64,000 nucleotides of DNA. It comes from Paracentrotus lividus. Its lineage: Eukaryota; Echinodermata; Echinoidea; Camarodonta; Echinidae. The notes under the pieces were generated by a model. That model saw nothing but the letters and a program-made list of their open reading frames with translations. It was not told the origin of the DNA and did not search any database. A program made the translations under genes and the position numbers. The DNA lies in NCBI GenBank assembly GCA_940671915.1, contig CALNVZ010001721.1, positions 44,556,701-44,620,700 on the forward strand. The letters are read 5' to 3'. Shown piece by piece: positions 45,995 to 56,606 of this stretch (position 1 is the first letter of the stretch; every line of letters begins with the position of its first letter).

Positions 45995-46480
45995 AAATTT
46001 TCTTCTTCCTGAAATCAAAGATCATTTCTTTTTGTTCGTCGGGTTAAGTACAAGGTGGTTATCATCACACCATTCTTCAAATATGCTCTACACTTCCTAT
46101 ACTCTTCTTCACTTTCCTTTATCAAACCTACAATGACTGTATCATCTGCATATTTCAAAATATGAGTCGACATGACATTTGACTTGCAATCATTCGTATA
46201 CAAAATAATGAGGACTAGGCGAGAGAACGCACCCTTGAGGCGTTCCTGTATTTTGTAGTAAGTTCAGTAGAAAGTACATTATACTTTCACTTTCTGTGTC
46301 CTACAGTGCAAAAAGTCATAGATCCAAAGTATTAAGATGTTTCACATCGAAGGCTTTTAACTTTTCTATCCAACTTATACGGCTGGATTCGTATTGAAGC
46401 GGATGAGAAATCCACGCAGGTCGCTCTTGCGTAACACTTGTAGCGTCAGTGTGTTTGTACAGTGTATCAGTTAGCGTGAG
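45995..46480 (-). mobile_element. L2/CR1-superfamily LINE, 3' segment of RT
   Basis: Minus strand. Immediately inside the element boundary at 46483 the frame reads LTLTDTLYKHTDA, continuing the RT fragment at 48410-48696. After a broken stretch, 46210-46015 reads YTNDCKSNV then LKYADDTVIVGLI, the active-site motif of L2-type LINEs. Internal deletions and shifts make it inactive. Confidence 0.7.
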
Positions 46481-46482
46481 TA

Positions 46483-48407
46483 GGGGAGACCGGGCAATTG
46501 TAACATTTTTTTTTCCAAATTTGACTTATCAACTTTATTATAACTAAATACTTGCTTAAAACCAAGTAAAACGAAATTTGATATCTTAACTCGACATATG
46601 AATAGTTTGGGTTAAGTAAAATTATTTTTTTTGAAGCCATTATCATTTCAAAAACACGAGGTCGAGTGTTACAATTCCCCTAAACCAGGGGCAATTGTAA
46701 CAGAGGTACGGGGCAATTGTAACACATGAAATTGTAACATTTTTTTTCTTTATCAAAGCTATGCACTTGACAGATCCAAGATTTAAACAACATTAACAAC
46801 ATCAGCTAATTATTATAAAACATGACAATGCTTGAAATTAAGTTACATTATATTTTCCACCTGTTATATTACATGACATGGGATTATTGCAGAAGTTTAC
46901 GTGCTTCTGTACCGGCGCTGAATTGTCCCGGGGCAAGGTACGGGCAAAAGTATTTCCTAAACGGCATTGTTACTATTGCCCCTGTGGTGGGCGACCATGT
47001 TTGGAGAGTTTTTTTTTCTATCTTAGCTTAGGTATTCATCGTTGAAACGTTTAGCAAAATATTGGCCTAAGACATAATTTTTAGATAAACCCGTCCCAAA
47101 AGTTTCGCAAGCGGACTTTGGGCCATGATAACTTTTCAGGTACGCTTTAGTTATTCCTGATATTCATACCATTTGAAAGATAATTATTCCCTTTTTATTG
47201 ATATCCTATTTGTAATGATTTTGTCATGCTTCAATGCACAGAATACAGAATATGGAGAATGTAAAAAGTCAAATGTTGCAAATGCATTCATCAAAGTGAA
47301 GTTCCGCCACTCGACTTTAGGCCCTGATAACTTTTTGGGGTATTTTATAATTTTTATTGAATTTTATACCATTGTCAAGTAAATTTATTCCTCTTTTTAA
47401 CGACCCCTAATTGTAACGAGAGTGTTGTTCTTGCATGCACAGAACACCTGAATGTTAGGACAAGTCAGAAGTTAAAGTTCCAAATTGAATGCCTATTGTC
47501 AGTATTACTGTCTGTTGCCAGCAATAACAAAGCATTTCGCTATTTTCACTTTTACTTTGCATATATTCATGAGTTATGTGCATTGAAACATGATGTTACT
47601 ATTGCAATTAGGGCATCAATAAAAAGAAGAATAAATGAACTTTTTAATGCTATGAAAATTAATAATGCTTGAAAACCCACATTAAAATGTATCAAGCTTC
47701 AAAGTAGTGTTACAGAAACTTAAACTGAAAATTATCTTTCGCTTTGCCATGTATTCAGGTGGTATTCCGGGTTCCTGTGGACCCAAGCATGACATAACCA
47801 TAACAAATAAGGTATCAATCAAAAGAGGAATAAATTAACTTGACAATGGTATAGAATTCAATAAAAATTAGAAAATATCCCCAAAGTTATCAGGACCTAA
47901 ATTCAAGTTGCGGAACTTCAATGTGATCAATAAAAGTGCATTTTACAACATTTGACTTTTTACTTTTCTCCATATTTTGATATTATGTGCGTTGAATCAT
48001 GACAAAACCATTACAAATAGGATATCAATAAAAAGGGGAATAAATTATCTTTCCAATGGTATGAATATCAGGAATAACTAAAGCGTACCTGAAAAGTTAT
48101 CATTGTCCAAAGTCCACTTGCGAAACTTTTTGGGAGGGGTTTATATAAAAATGACAGCCGTAGCTCATCCACATATTTGTCCAGAAGAAAAACAATGGGT
48201 AATGTGAAATTTTACTTTCCTACTCAAAAAACGATTTTTCTGCTGTAGAAAGTTCCACGAACAGTTAAATCTGCTAATACTCAAACAGCATGAGGAGCGA
48301 TAAAATGCGCATACTCTGTACAAATTTTAAGTTTGTAGCGTGTTTCTGCTAGGGATGGGAGCCCCTGTTACAATTGCCCCCGTGCTACAATTGTCCCCGG
48401 TCTCCCC
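46483..48407. mobile_element. TA-target DNA transposon, GGGGAGACCGG ends, copy B, carrying a nested element
   Basis: Starts GGGGAGACCGGGCAATTGTA, ends CAATTGTCCCCGGTCTCCCC; TA on both sides (46481-46482, 48408-48409). Matches 31880-32764 throughout except for 47088-48141. It sits inside the LINE RT: removing it and one TA joins the codons D-A-V-L-T in frame. No transposase gene. Confidence 0.85.
47088..48141. mobile_element. Nested TA-target foldback element with tandem units in its arms
   Basis: AACCCGTCCCAAAAGTTTCG at the left, CGAAACTTTTTGGGAGGGGT at the right, TA at both sides. The left arm repeats a ~175-200 base unit (AAGTTTCGCAAGCGGACTTT at 47100, AAGTTCCGCCACTCGACTTT at 47300, AAGTTCCAAATTGAATGCC near 47475); the right arm has the same units inverted. 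The empty site is visible in copy A at 32499-32500. No coding sequence. Confidence 0.75.
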
Positions 48408-48409
48408 TA

Positions 48410-48696
48410 CTGCATCAATGACCGATCGCTTGGATTGATATGCAAATTGGTATTCATCCATAACATCGCGGATTGGTCCAATGGGTTTCTCTAATACTAT
48501 TCTTTCGAAGCACTTCATAACAATGGGAGTGAGCGCAATTGGTCGAAAGTCATTATTGGATACCGGGCGTTTGTTTTTAGGCACGGGTGCGATTACGGAT
48601 GCTTTCCAATATCTCGGTACATGTTCGTCGAGTGACATCTGAAAAAGCATGCAATAAGGGATTGCGAGTTGAGATGCGCATGTTTTAAGGATGCGC
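48410..48696 (-). mobile_element. L2/CR1-superfamily LINE, middle segment of RT
   Basis: Reads GRILKTCASQLAIPYCMLFQ, then HVPRYWKASVIAPVPK, then FRPIALTPIVMKCFERIVLE, then DEYQFAYQSKRSVIDA, ending at the TA-element boundary. It is an RT N-terminal part and links to 45995-46480. The residues in the same frame beyond 48697 belong to an inserted element, and those past 48407 to the transposon. Confidence 0.8.
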
Positions 48697-49152
48697 CCAC
48701 TGTCCCACAGGAGGCGATCGTTGTGGCGACAACCTATGCATATTCGAACCTGCCAGAATCGTGTCAGAATCGTAGGTGACCGAAGATCATATACGTATCT
48801 ACGACTCTGTCTACGATAGGTTACGACAACGACTTGCTTCCACACAAACAATAGGCTAACAATAGCTGGTATCCGATAATACAATAGCCTCGACCTTCAC
48901 GCATCTCGCTTCTCGACGTCTCTTGTCGCAGCTTAAAATCAACCAAAATATGAACTTGCGCACTGTGGCGATCCTTGCGACTGACACAGGCGATCGAGTG
49001 TTTTCTACCTGATGGCGGCCTGTCGCCTTTAGGTTCGTCATAGTCCTCTCAGTCGCGCATTATAATTTGGGTCGTGAGTGATTTTTGAAAATTTCAAAAA
49101 TTAGCGGCGACTGTACAGTATCTGAATGGGAGGCCGATCCTGATCACTATTT
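48697..49152. mobile_element. Probable TGTCCCAC-type inverted-repeat element
   Basis: CACTGTCCCACAGGAGGCGA and GATCGTTGTGGCGACAACCT match the left end of the element at 40687. The right end is unclear (GGGAGGCCGATCC near 49130 may be a decayed end). It interrupts the LINE between endonuclease and RT. Confidence 0.5.
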
Positions 49153-49576
49153 ATATCAATAATCGTTTGGAACATCAATCTATGTGAAATAAAGATTCTG
49201 ATTACAACTTCAGCACAATCGTGTTATAGGCTTGCCAGAATGTCTTTTTCCCCAATCTGGTCTGACGCATCTACCTACGAAAACTATGATGAAAGTTCAA
49301 TTATTTCTTTCATGTCCATGACTAATTTGCTCAAACAGATTTTTGTACGCTAAGTAATAATTGCATGCAGTTGTCAACTGTTCGCTTCCCGTCGTCAGCG
49401 CGGGTTTAGTTGACATTTATGTGGATCCGTATAATTTTCTGCGCCGATCAGCCGTATTTCCCCTAAACTCATGAATGCAGTGTTGCGTTTCCCCTCCCCA
49501 AATAATGGACGCGTCTTTATGTTAAGATTTAATGCCATACGTTAGATTTACATTTCACGTGGAGTAGAATTGATAT
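49153..49576. mobile_element. ATATCAAT-end element, copy B
   Basis: Reverse orientation of 5479-5953 with the same ATATCAAT / ATTGATAT ends, 424 bases. Inserted directly after the LINE codons KPWITKELN, which shows where the LINE was cut. Confidence 0.7.
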
Positions 49577-50800
49577 GTTTAACTCTTTTGTGATCCATGG
49601 CTTAGTATTCGGATAAACTTTAACTGATTTCGATTTAATGTGTAGGCTTTCACAAAAGGTTATGTAACTGTTTATTGTATCGGTGAGTTCATGTATGTCA
49701 TCACACGAGTTTTGAAACAGTTCCCAATCCGTGATTTCAAATCCGGTCTGTAGTAGCTCAATTGACGTATCATTCCAACTCTGCACTTTCCTTTGAACAG
49801 GCTTATCCCTTTTTAATTTTTGTTTATATTTTGGCAGGAGGTGAATGGTGTGGTGATCAGATGCACCGAGCCCCGGTCTCACCAGAGCTTTGTAAGCATT
49901 TGGTATCGAACAGTAACACTTATCTAAAATATTTCCTCCCCTTGTAGCAAAATCAACTGATTGATGATAGTGAGGCATAGCAGTTTCCAATTGACACTGT
50001 TTGAAATCCCCAAGTATAATAATAGGTGTATCTGGAGATCGCGTTTCCATTTCATTCACTTTCTCTTGTATGGTGTTGATAGCACTTTCCTTATCCGCGT
50101 CTGGTGGGATATAGACCAGCAGAACATGAAGTTGAGGAAATTCTCGTGGTAGATAGAATGGGCGGAATGAAATAGATATAAGCTCTTTGTCCTTAGTACA
50201 TATGGATGAGCGCAAAGTAGAGTTGTTACACCACTTTTTGTTCATGTAGACACATATACCCCCTCCTCTGCTTTTGTATGTCAGTTCAAAATTACGATCA
50301 AGTCTTACGACATCAAAACCAGGGATATCAATAATGTTGGAATGAATGTCTTTCTGCAACCAAGTTTCTGTAAGGCAGATCAAACTAGAATTTCTAAATT
50401 CGTGGACGTACATTACTTGTGTCCGGAGTTCGTCCATTTTGTTAACAACTGACCTCACGTTGCTAAGGGTGATGGTGGGAAGCGGTGGTCGGTTACCCCT
50501 TGTCCGCACCCTTTGATGCCTCCCCGTTTACCCCTGCGTCGTATACAGTTCTGATTGGGTTGATCTCTTGTCGGGACCCAGTCCGGTATGTTCGGGGGTC
50601 TGATCCGAGATAAAGGCTTATCGGCAAGATGTAGGAGATACTGGTGGTTATATCGAATAGATGTCGTATATGCGGCCCATTTTCACATCGAGTTTCACGT
50701 AACAGAGAGAAGTATAAAACAGTCACACATAACCAGGTGAAAGAGAATTGTCCAACAAACATGATGAAGAACTCAAGTAAAACATTTAAGAGCACAAAAA
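49577..50800 (-). mobile_element. L2/CR1-superfamily LINE, endonuclease segment
   Basis: Minus strand, 50509-49577 open: TITLSNVRSVVNKMDEL, LICLTETWLQKDI, RGGGICVYMNKKWCN, FYLPREFPQLHVLLVYIP, IIILGDFKQC (the usual N of GDFN is K), LGASDHHTIHLLP and KPWITKELN. These are APE-endonuclease landmarks of L2/CR1-type LINEs. About 50795-50510 holds the N-terminal region; its LADKPLSRIRPPNIPDWVP-like stretch is in another frame, so a shift lies there. About 100 or more codons between this segment and 48696 are missing. Confidence 0.8.
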
Positions 50801-51029
50801 AGTGAAATTATAGACAGAAAACAGGAGCACAAAATAACATGTAGACCGGTCGCTACTGCGCAGCGCACTCTAATAATCTTTGCTATTAATATTTTGTGGG
50901 CTGCAGGCTCCTAGCCCACCCCCAATCCAGCCCAAACACAAATACTATTTCTTTTGACAATGGTTTGTCTCCAGCAGAGGGCACTGTGTCCAACCCTTTT
51001 TTATACTTATTGTTTGTTAATTTTACAGT
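50801..51029. other. No recognised feature
   Basis: Short spacer between the LINE and a composite repeat. Confidence 0.35.
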
Positions 51030-51420
51030 GCGAGGTCGCATAGCGACCGAGCAGGAAAATTTGGGGTTTTAAAAGACATATGCAGTATTAAAAAAGAAAG
51101 GGGCACTTTTTAGTATTGTAAGTGACACTTTTTAAAAAATTGTCCATGGAACTTTTAAAGAGTATGAAAGGCTTCTTTTTAGTATAAAAAGGGCATTTTT
51201 AAGCTAAGAAAATGGGCACTTTTAGAGTGCATGAAAAAGTGGGAGCACTGTGCCCCCAAGCCCCGGTTCCACCGCCTCTGTTAGACCCCAGTATCCTCAA
51301 GCGCGAAGCGCGAGTAGAAAACTTTGAGCTCAAAATTGTAGTTTATTGTGCATTATGGACCCTATTCGGTATCCGCGAGAGCGAAGCGCGAGCCTATAAT
51401 TTGGGGTTTAAAAGAGGGGA
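51030..51420. repeat. GCGAAGCGCGAGC composite repeat, third locus
   Basis: Order here is GGTTTTAAAAGACATATG, GGGGCACTTTTTAGTATT-type units, CCCCGGTTCCACCGCCTCTG, then CAAGCGCGAAGCGCGAG units. Same family as 35301-36000. Confidence 0.6.
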
Positions 51421-51469
51421 GTAACATTGATTCAATTATTGTTTTGGGGAGGTCAGACCATAACTTAGG

Positions 51470-52955
51470 ACCAGTATATATAACAGTTTTTTGGGAAAAA
51501 AGAGTTCGTGTACGTGGTAGATGAAATAAATTACGTTGACGTGTGGGATATGAATGAACTGAGCTATTCTTTTAAAGAAGTTTGGCTATTTCCGCAGGTA
51601 TTTCATTAACAGACAGTTGGTGCATGAATATTCCTACGTTGTAAGTATAAATATCGTCAATACGAAGCAATTTATTTTTAAGAAACAATGGTCTTGTATG
51701 AGAAAGGAATTCAGCATGGTTAATGTTTCTATTAAAGTGCTCGTTTTTTAATCATAAGAATTTTCTCCTGATGATTTTCAGTCCCATTACCCCAGGCAAG
51801 GATGCCGTAATTGAGATATGGCAAAATTAAAGTCGTGTATAATGAAATAAGGATTCGAGTTGGAAAATCATGCTTTAATTTATATAAAATGCCAGTATTT
51901 CTAGTGAGTAGTTTACACAAATAGTCAATATGTATCTTCCATGACAGGTCGGAGTCAATATAAATACCAAGGAATTTGGTGGATTCAACCTGACTTAGTG
52001 TAGTATTATTTATCAGAACATTTCCAGGTAACGATTTTAATTTATTACTAAATAACATATAATGGGTTTTACCAACATTTAAAGATAATTTGTTAGCATT
52101 GATCCAGTTTTGAACCCGTTTCATTTCATTATTTACAATGTTGAGAAAAGATTGCGGATTTCGATGAGAATAAAAAATATTAGAATTGTCAGCAAAAAGA
52201 ATAAAAGACATGATTTCAGAAGAATATTGGAAGTCATTTATATATATGATGAATAACAGCGGACCTAATAATGAAACCTTGGGTACACCGCATGATATTG
52301 CTTTTTCATAAGAATCTTGGCAGTGTATACTAACATATTGCTTTCTATCTGTAAGATAATGAGATAGTTTTTGCAGTAGTATTTTATGGTTAATAGTATC
52401 AAAGGCCTTGGAGAAGTCGAGAAATATTCCTATAGTGTGGAGTTTATTGTCAATTGAATGAGCTACTTTATCTAAAAATTTGAGAAATGCGTGAGTTGTG
52501 GAGTGTTTTTGTCTAAATCCAAATTGTGTTCCTGAGATGATATTAAATTCAATAAGAAAAGTCATAGTTCGTTTGTAAATAAGTTAATTTAAAATTAAGT
52601 TTATTGTAATTGATAAGTTAAATATATGTCTGAGGGGAGATATTATTTTTGTTATAATTTTTTTTAATAGAAAGTTCGTGATGCAGTCGTATCCAGGGCT
52701 TTTATTTATTTTCAAATTGTTGACTATATCTAAAACTTCATGCTCTAGAATTGGATTCAGGAACATGGACAAGGGGTTTCGCCTTTTTAAAAAATGTTTA
52801 AAATCTAAATCAGCATCGGGAATGTTTTGGGCAAGGTTTGGGCCAATGTTTACAAAATAGTTATTAAACTCTTCGGCAATTACAAGGGGGTCTTGGATTT
52901 TGGCACCATCAATTACTATGTTTATAATAGAATTTGACGCTTTTTTTGGTTTAAG
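51470..52955 (-). mobile_element. LINE (Jockey/CR1-like), truncated, with an internal deletion and an altered active site
   Basis: Reads from about 52950: IINIVIDGAKI, ILEHEVLDIVNNLKINKSPG; then a gap near 52570 where the NYRP block is missing; then GTQFGFRQKHSTTHAFLKFL, GIFLDFSKAFDTINHKILL, GVPKVSLLGPLLFIIYINDF and FILFADNSNIF. The catalytic xADD is FADN and GVPQGS is GVPKVS, so it is inactive. C-terminal parts (HAEFLSHTRPLFLKNKLLRI) extend to about 51560. Confidence 0.8.
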
Positions 52956-53160
52956 AACATTAGGGAGAGAGACTGAGATTAGAGACAGAAGAAAGAGAGA
53001 CAGAAGGAAGAGAGATAGATAGATAGGAGAGACAGAAGGGAGAAAGATGAGATACAGAAGGGAGAGAGACAGAACTAAATATAGAGATATAGTGATGACA
53101 GACAGAAGGAGAGAGAGAGAGAGAGAGTTGAGAGGAAGAAATGAGATATACTGAAAATGT
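52956..53160. repeat. (GA)n-rich simple repeat
   Basis: AGAGACAGAAG and AGATAGAT variants with a (GA)n run at 53108-53127. It abuts the truncated 5' end of the neighbouring LINE, as at 8541. Confidence 0.7.
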
Positions 53161-53759
53161 GGAAAATGAGCGATAGACCTGCATACATGTATATATGCAG
53201 ATCCTTTTGCTTGGAGAGCGCAGACCTATAAATAAATCTCAATAGACCCGTGTGTTAGAAATAAGATTTGACAAAATCATTAAAAATAAGTGATTCTTCA
53301 AACTTTAGGGTATACTTGGTCATATATTTTTTATTATTCTTGTGAAAATATGATGTTTTTCTGCTCTTTTTCTTGTTATAGGGGCTGCAGTGAAACAATA
53401 CACTAAATAGACTTAAAATGGCAACACTTTTGGAGTACCCTGACCAACAAATAAAGTTCTGCCAAGATCCCACTGGGACCAACTTCTGATCTCTAAATGG
53501 ACTCATCTGGACCACTGATGATCCCTTTCAATGTACAATTGAAAAAAAAAAAAAATCTGTTTAAATACATATCATTGGTTTTGTATGATTTTTTTTTTAT
53601 ACAACAATGACGTCATTTTTAATATCGACTAGATCGAATTACAGCCGTGCGACCTGGAGAGATTTTTGGTAAATCTTTTAATCGATAGATGGCGCCATAG
53701 TAATTTCGTCTAAATGGTACTTTTAGTTCAAGCAGAACACACCTTTGAAATAAGTTGGC
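53161..53759. other. No recognised feature
   Basis: Short frames only; A run at 53542-53555. Confidence 0.35.
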
Positions 53760-53763
53760 TTAA

Positions 53764-54790
53764 AGGCCCGGTCCCACTGGCGTTTAGGAAGATTTGCGTA
53801 TGAATTGCGGAGAAAATTGGTTTATATTCGTTGAACATCCGCAACATTCGTGAAACATGCTTGTTTGAGTTGACCGACATCCGCACAAGTCCGCAATAAT
53901 AGGATTTTTGAGCAGCTCAAAAATCCTGGAACGGAAACATCCGAAATGCATACCCAATTCACCCCGAATACATACTTAATCTATGCGCTGAATATCCGGT
54001 GTTATCCGCTGATATCCGCAACTGACGGTGGTATTGCGGCTTGGCGGCGGAGTGGGACAGTGCGTAAAACGGATATACAGCGGGCCTATCCCGTCTACAT
54101 CCCGAACTAAAATAATCTGTAGCGAATGCATCCAGACTGCCTCAAATAGCGCGTTTGCATTACGTCTGCTTTGAATCTGATTTGCGATTAATCCTTAAAG
54201 GAATTAAGTAGCTTTCAAAAACAAGAGCAATTATATCAAGATTGATAAAATTATATTGTTCGAACAGTAAAAACAAACTACTGAAAGTTTCAGATCAAAT
54301 GGAAGTCATTTACTACCTTAAAACAGTGTAACAAACAATGCCAAGCATACAGCCAAACACCAGTACCCTCATGCTGAGAGCTCACCAGGCCGCTAGAGAG
54401 GGGGGACTTTACAACAGGAAATGGGTGTGTGGAAAAGCACATGGTTTTATAAACCATCCGGTGTTGGTTTATAAATTTTGAGTATGAAATCATTGATATC
54501 TCGAAGGTAAAGCAAGCAATTAGCTTGCAATTTTGAAGAGATACCAGACTGACCTAAGTGTTTATAATTATGTTGGCAAAATAAGCTAAATCGAATAAAT
54601 GTGATTTGAATATCATTCAATGTTACTGCATCCCTTTAACCATATTCTTTTTTATTCGTGAAATATCCGTTTTAACCGTCATATTATCGCTGTACATTTG
54701 AGGAAATTTTTATCCCTCTTGTTGCGGAAGAACGAAATTTTTATACACAAATCATGCGCAATTAGTCCTCTCGCCAGTGGGACCGGGCCT
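53764..54790. mobile_element. Non-autonomous TTAA-target element, AGGCCCGGTCCCACTGGCG ends
   Basis: Exact 19-base inverted ends AGGCCCGGTCCCACTGGCG / CGCCAGTGGGACCGGGCCT, flanked by TTAA (53760-53763, 54791-54794). Subterminal DNA has several TCCGCAAC / TTGCGGA words. 1027 bases, no transposase. The ends resemble 40687-40886 (GTCCCACtGG core), so the two may share a transposase family. Confidence 0.8.
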
Positions 54791-54794
54791 TTAA

Positions 54795-56606
54795 TTTGTA
54801 AAAACAGAAAAAAAAATCAAATCAAATTGCTAGTAATTAAATCAAGGGAAATTGGATTTTCAATCAGAAAGTTATGAGCCTTCAAACATTGCCATCACTA
54901 AGAACTACTCTAATAGGTAATGTGACCATGATATCTTATTATTTTGAGGCTAAATTGGCTCAAATTTGCCAGGTTATATAGTTGAGTACCTTATCATGCC
55001 TATCCATAGCCCAACCCTAAATCTAGCTCGAAACTTAAACCCTAACCCTAATCCTAATTTAAATTATGAAATATCCCCTTTTATCTTTCTTTGACTCTAT
55101 CTTTATCTCTGTCCTATCTTCCTAAGTCAATCAATCAATGTTTATTCATACTGTAGTAATGTGAAATAATGACAATATTCCAGAACTTCCATCGACTCTA
55201 ATATCACATGTCGAATGTAAATAATGACGGGATAATCTAACGCTCATTATAATAAAAAATAAAAAAAATAAATAAAACATACATGATAGTCTATGATTGT
55301 TTATAGAAGACCTACAGATATTCTATTCATATAAAAGTGGCCCCATAGTCTGGGTCGTGTTTAGTATTTTGGTTTTCATTAAGAGCTTTCAAAATGAAAC
55401 ACCACTTTTTTTCTTTTTCTTTTTTTTTGTGATGACAGTGCCTCTAAATGTAAATGTCCGATGAACATGGCTCTCGAACTAGAATGGCCAATTTCCCTTT
55501 GTATAACCACACACTTATTTCTTCTTTCGAAATTAAATAAAAGCCAATTGATAAACTTTTCAGGTTTTATTGCCCTAAGTTTGAAACAATTATAAATGAT
55601 GTTGTCCCCGTTGTCAGAGGAGGGGTAAGTCATTTTCAGACATAATACTAGTACATGGATACTTAATCTATAAGCATTCTATATTCGTGCTTTAAGATAT
55701 GATGAGTTAGACCAGGGGGCACTAATGACAGTCCCCTGGTTAGACTTTGAAGTCGTATTGTCATAGTAACACTATACATTCAAAATTGTCAAGCACCACA
55801 ATTTTAATATGTATAATAACATCGCATTCACTTTGTTCGCTGGATTATGAAAGAATAGCACGCCAGGGGCATGATACAACCAGGGAGGTCTCGCTTCCAC
55901 CTCCCAGATACAATTAGATATAATGCATGAATGGAAACTATTTCCATGATTATTGTAAATTTACATGTATATATGTGATGCATTGTGGTATAGAAACAGT
56001 ACAGGAAATTACGACAGTTTAATTTGTAAGACACTATTACACCGATTTATTTAGATAAAAACGCAATGAGAAGCGAATCATTTCATTTTCAAGCTTTGAT
56101 TATAATTATCTTGGCCATAAAGCAGACGTGCATTTTTACGAATTTAGAGCTTAATTTTGGATTTAATTTCGTTTGTATATTCATTCGTCATTGGACATTG
56201 GACAGACTGAGTAGGTTTCTGTATGTCAGAAGTGTATAAGAGAACTCATAACAGTTAAACCCAGCCGACGTGGATGATCCAAGCGTTCATCAGTGAGCAC
56301 CATTATTTTATTGTCATCAAGTAGCCCTATAATAGTACTTTCAACTTGGGTAAAATTGTAAAAACCTATGAGTATAAGGCTATATTTTACTTGCAATCTC
56401 ACCTATTCAAATAGTATTTGTTACACATTTCACTTTCAGTGCATAACTGGCATGACTGGATTCAATCGGAATAACATTATCTCTCTGAGAAACAATGATA
56501 GCAGTGTTGGTAAGATATAAATCCTAAGATAAACATCCAGTGTATTCTCCGAAGAAAAGCATAATCCTCCACCCCACCCAATAAAGCTGATAACTATAGT
56601 TGCAAG
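54795..56606. other. Intergenic, upstream of the ankyrin gene
   Basis: Contains AACCCTAACCC-like words (55015-55050), too few to be a telomeric array. AATCAATCAATG next to TTTATTCATACTG (55135-55155) reads as a minus-strand LINE tail. Nothing coding is convincing. A GTTGGTAAGATATAA at 56503 could be a donor of an untranslated first exon, but this is weak. Confidence 0.4.

Noticed and set aside
55010-55050. Telomere-type repeat
   Set aside because: Only a few AACCCTAA-like words; also seen as plain sequence in the MITE at 30640-30690.
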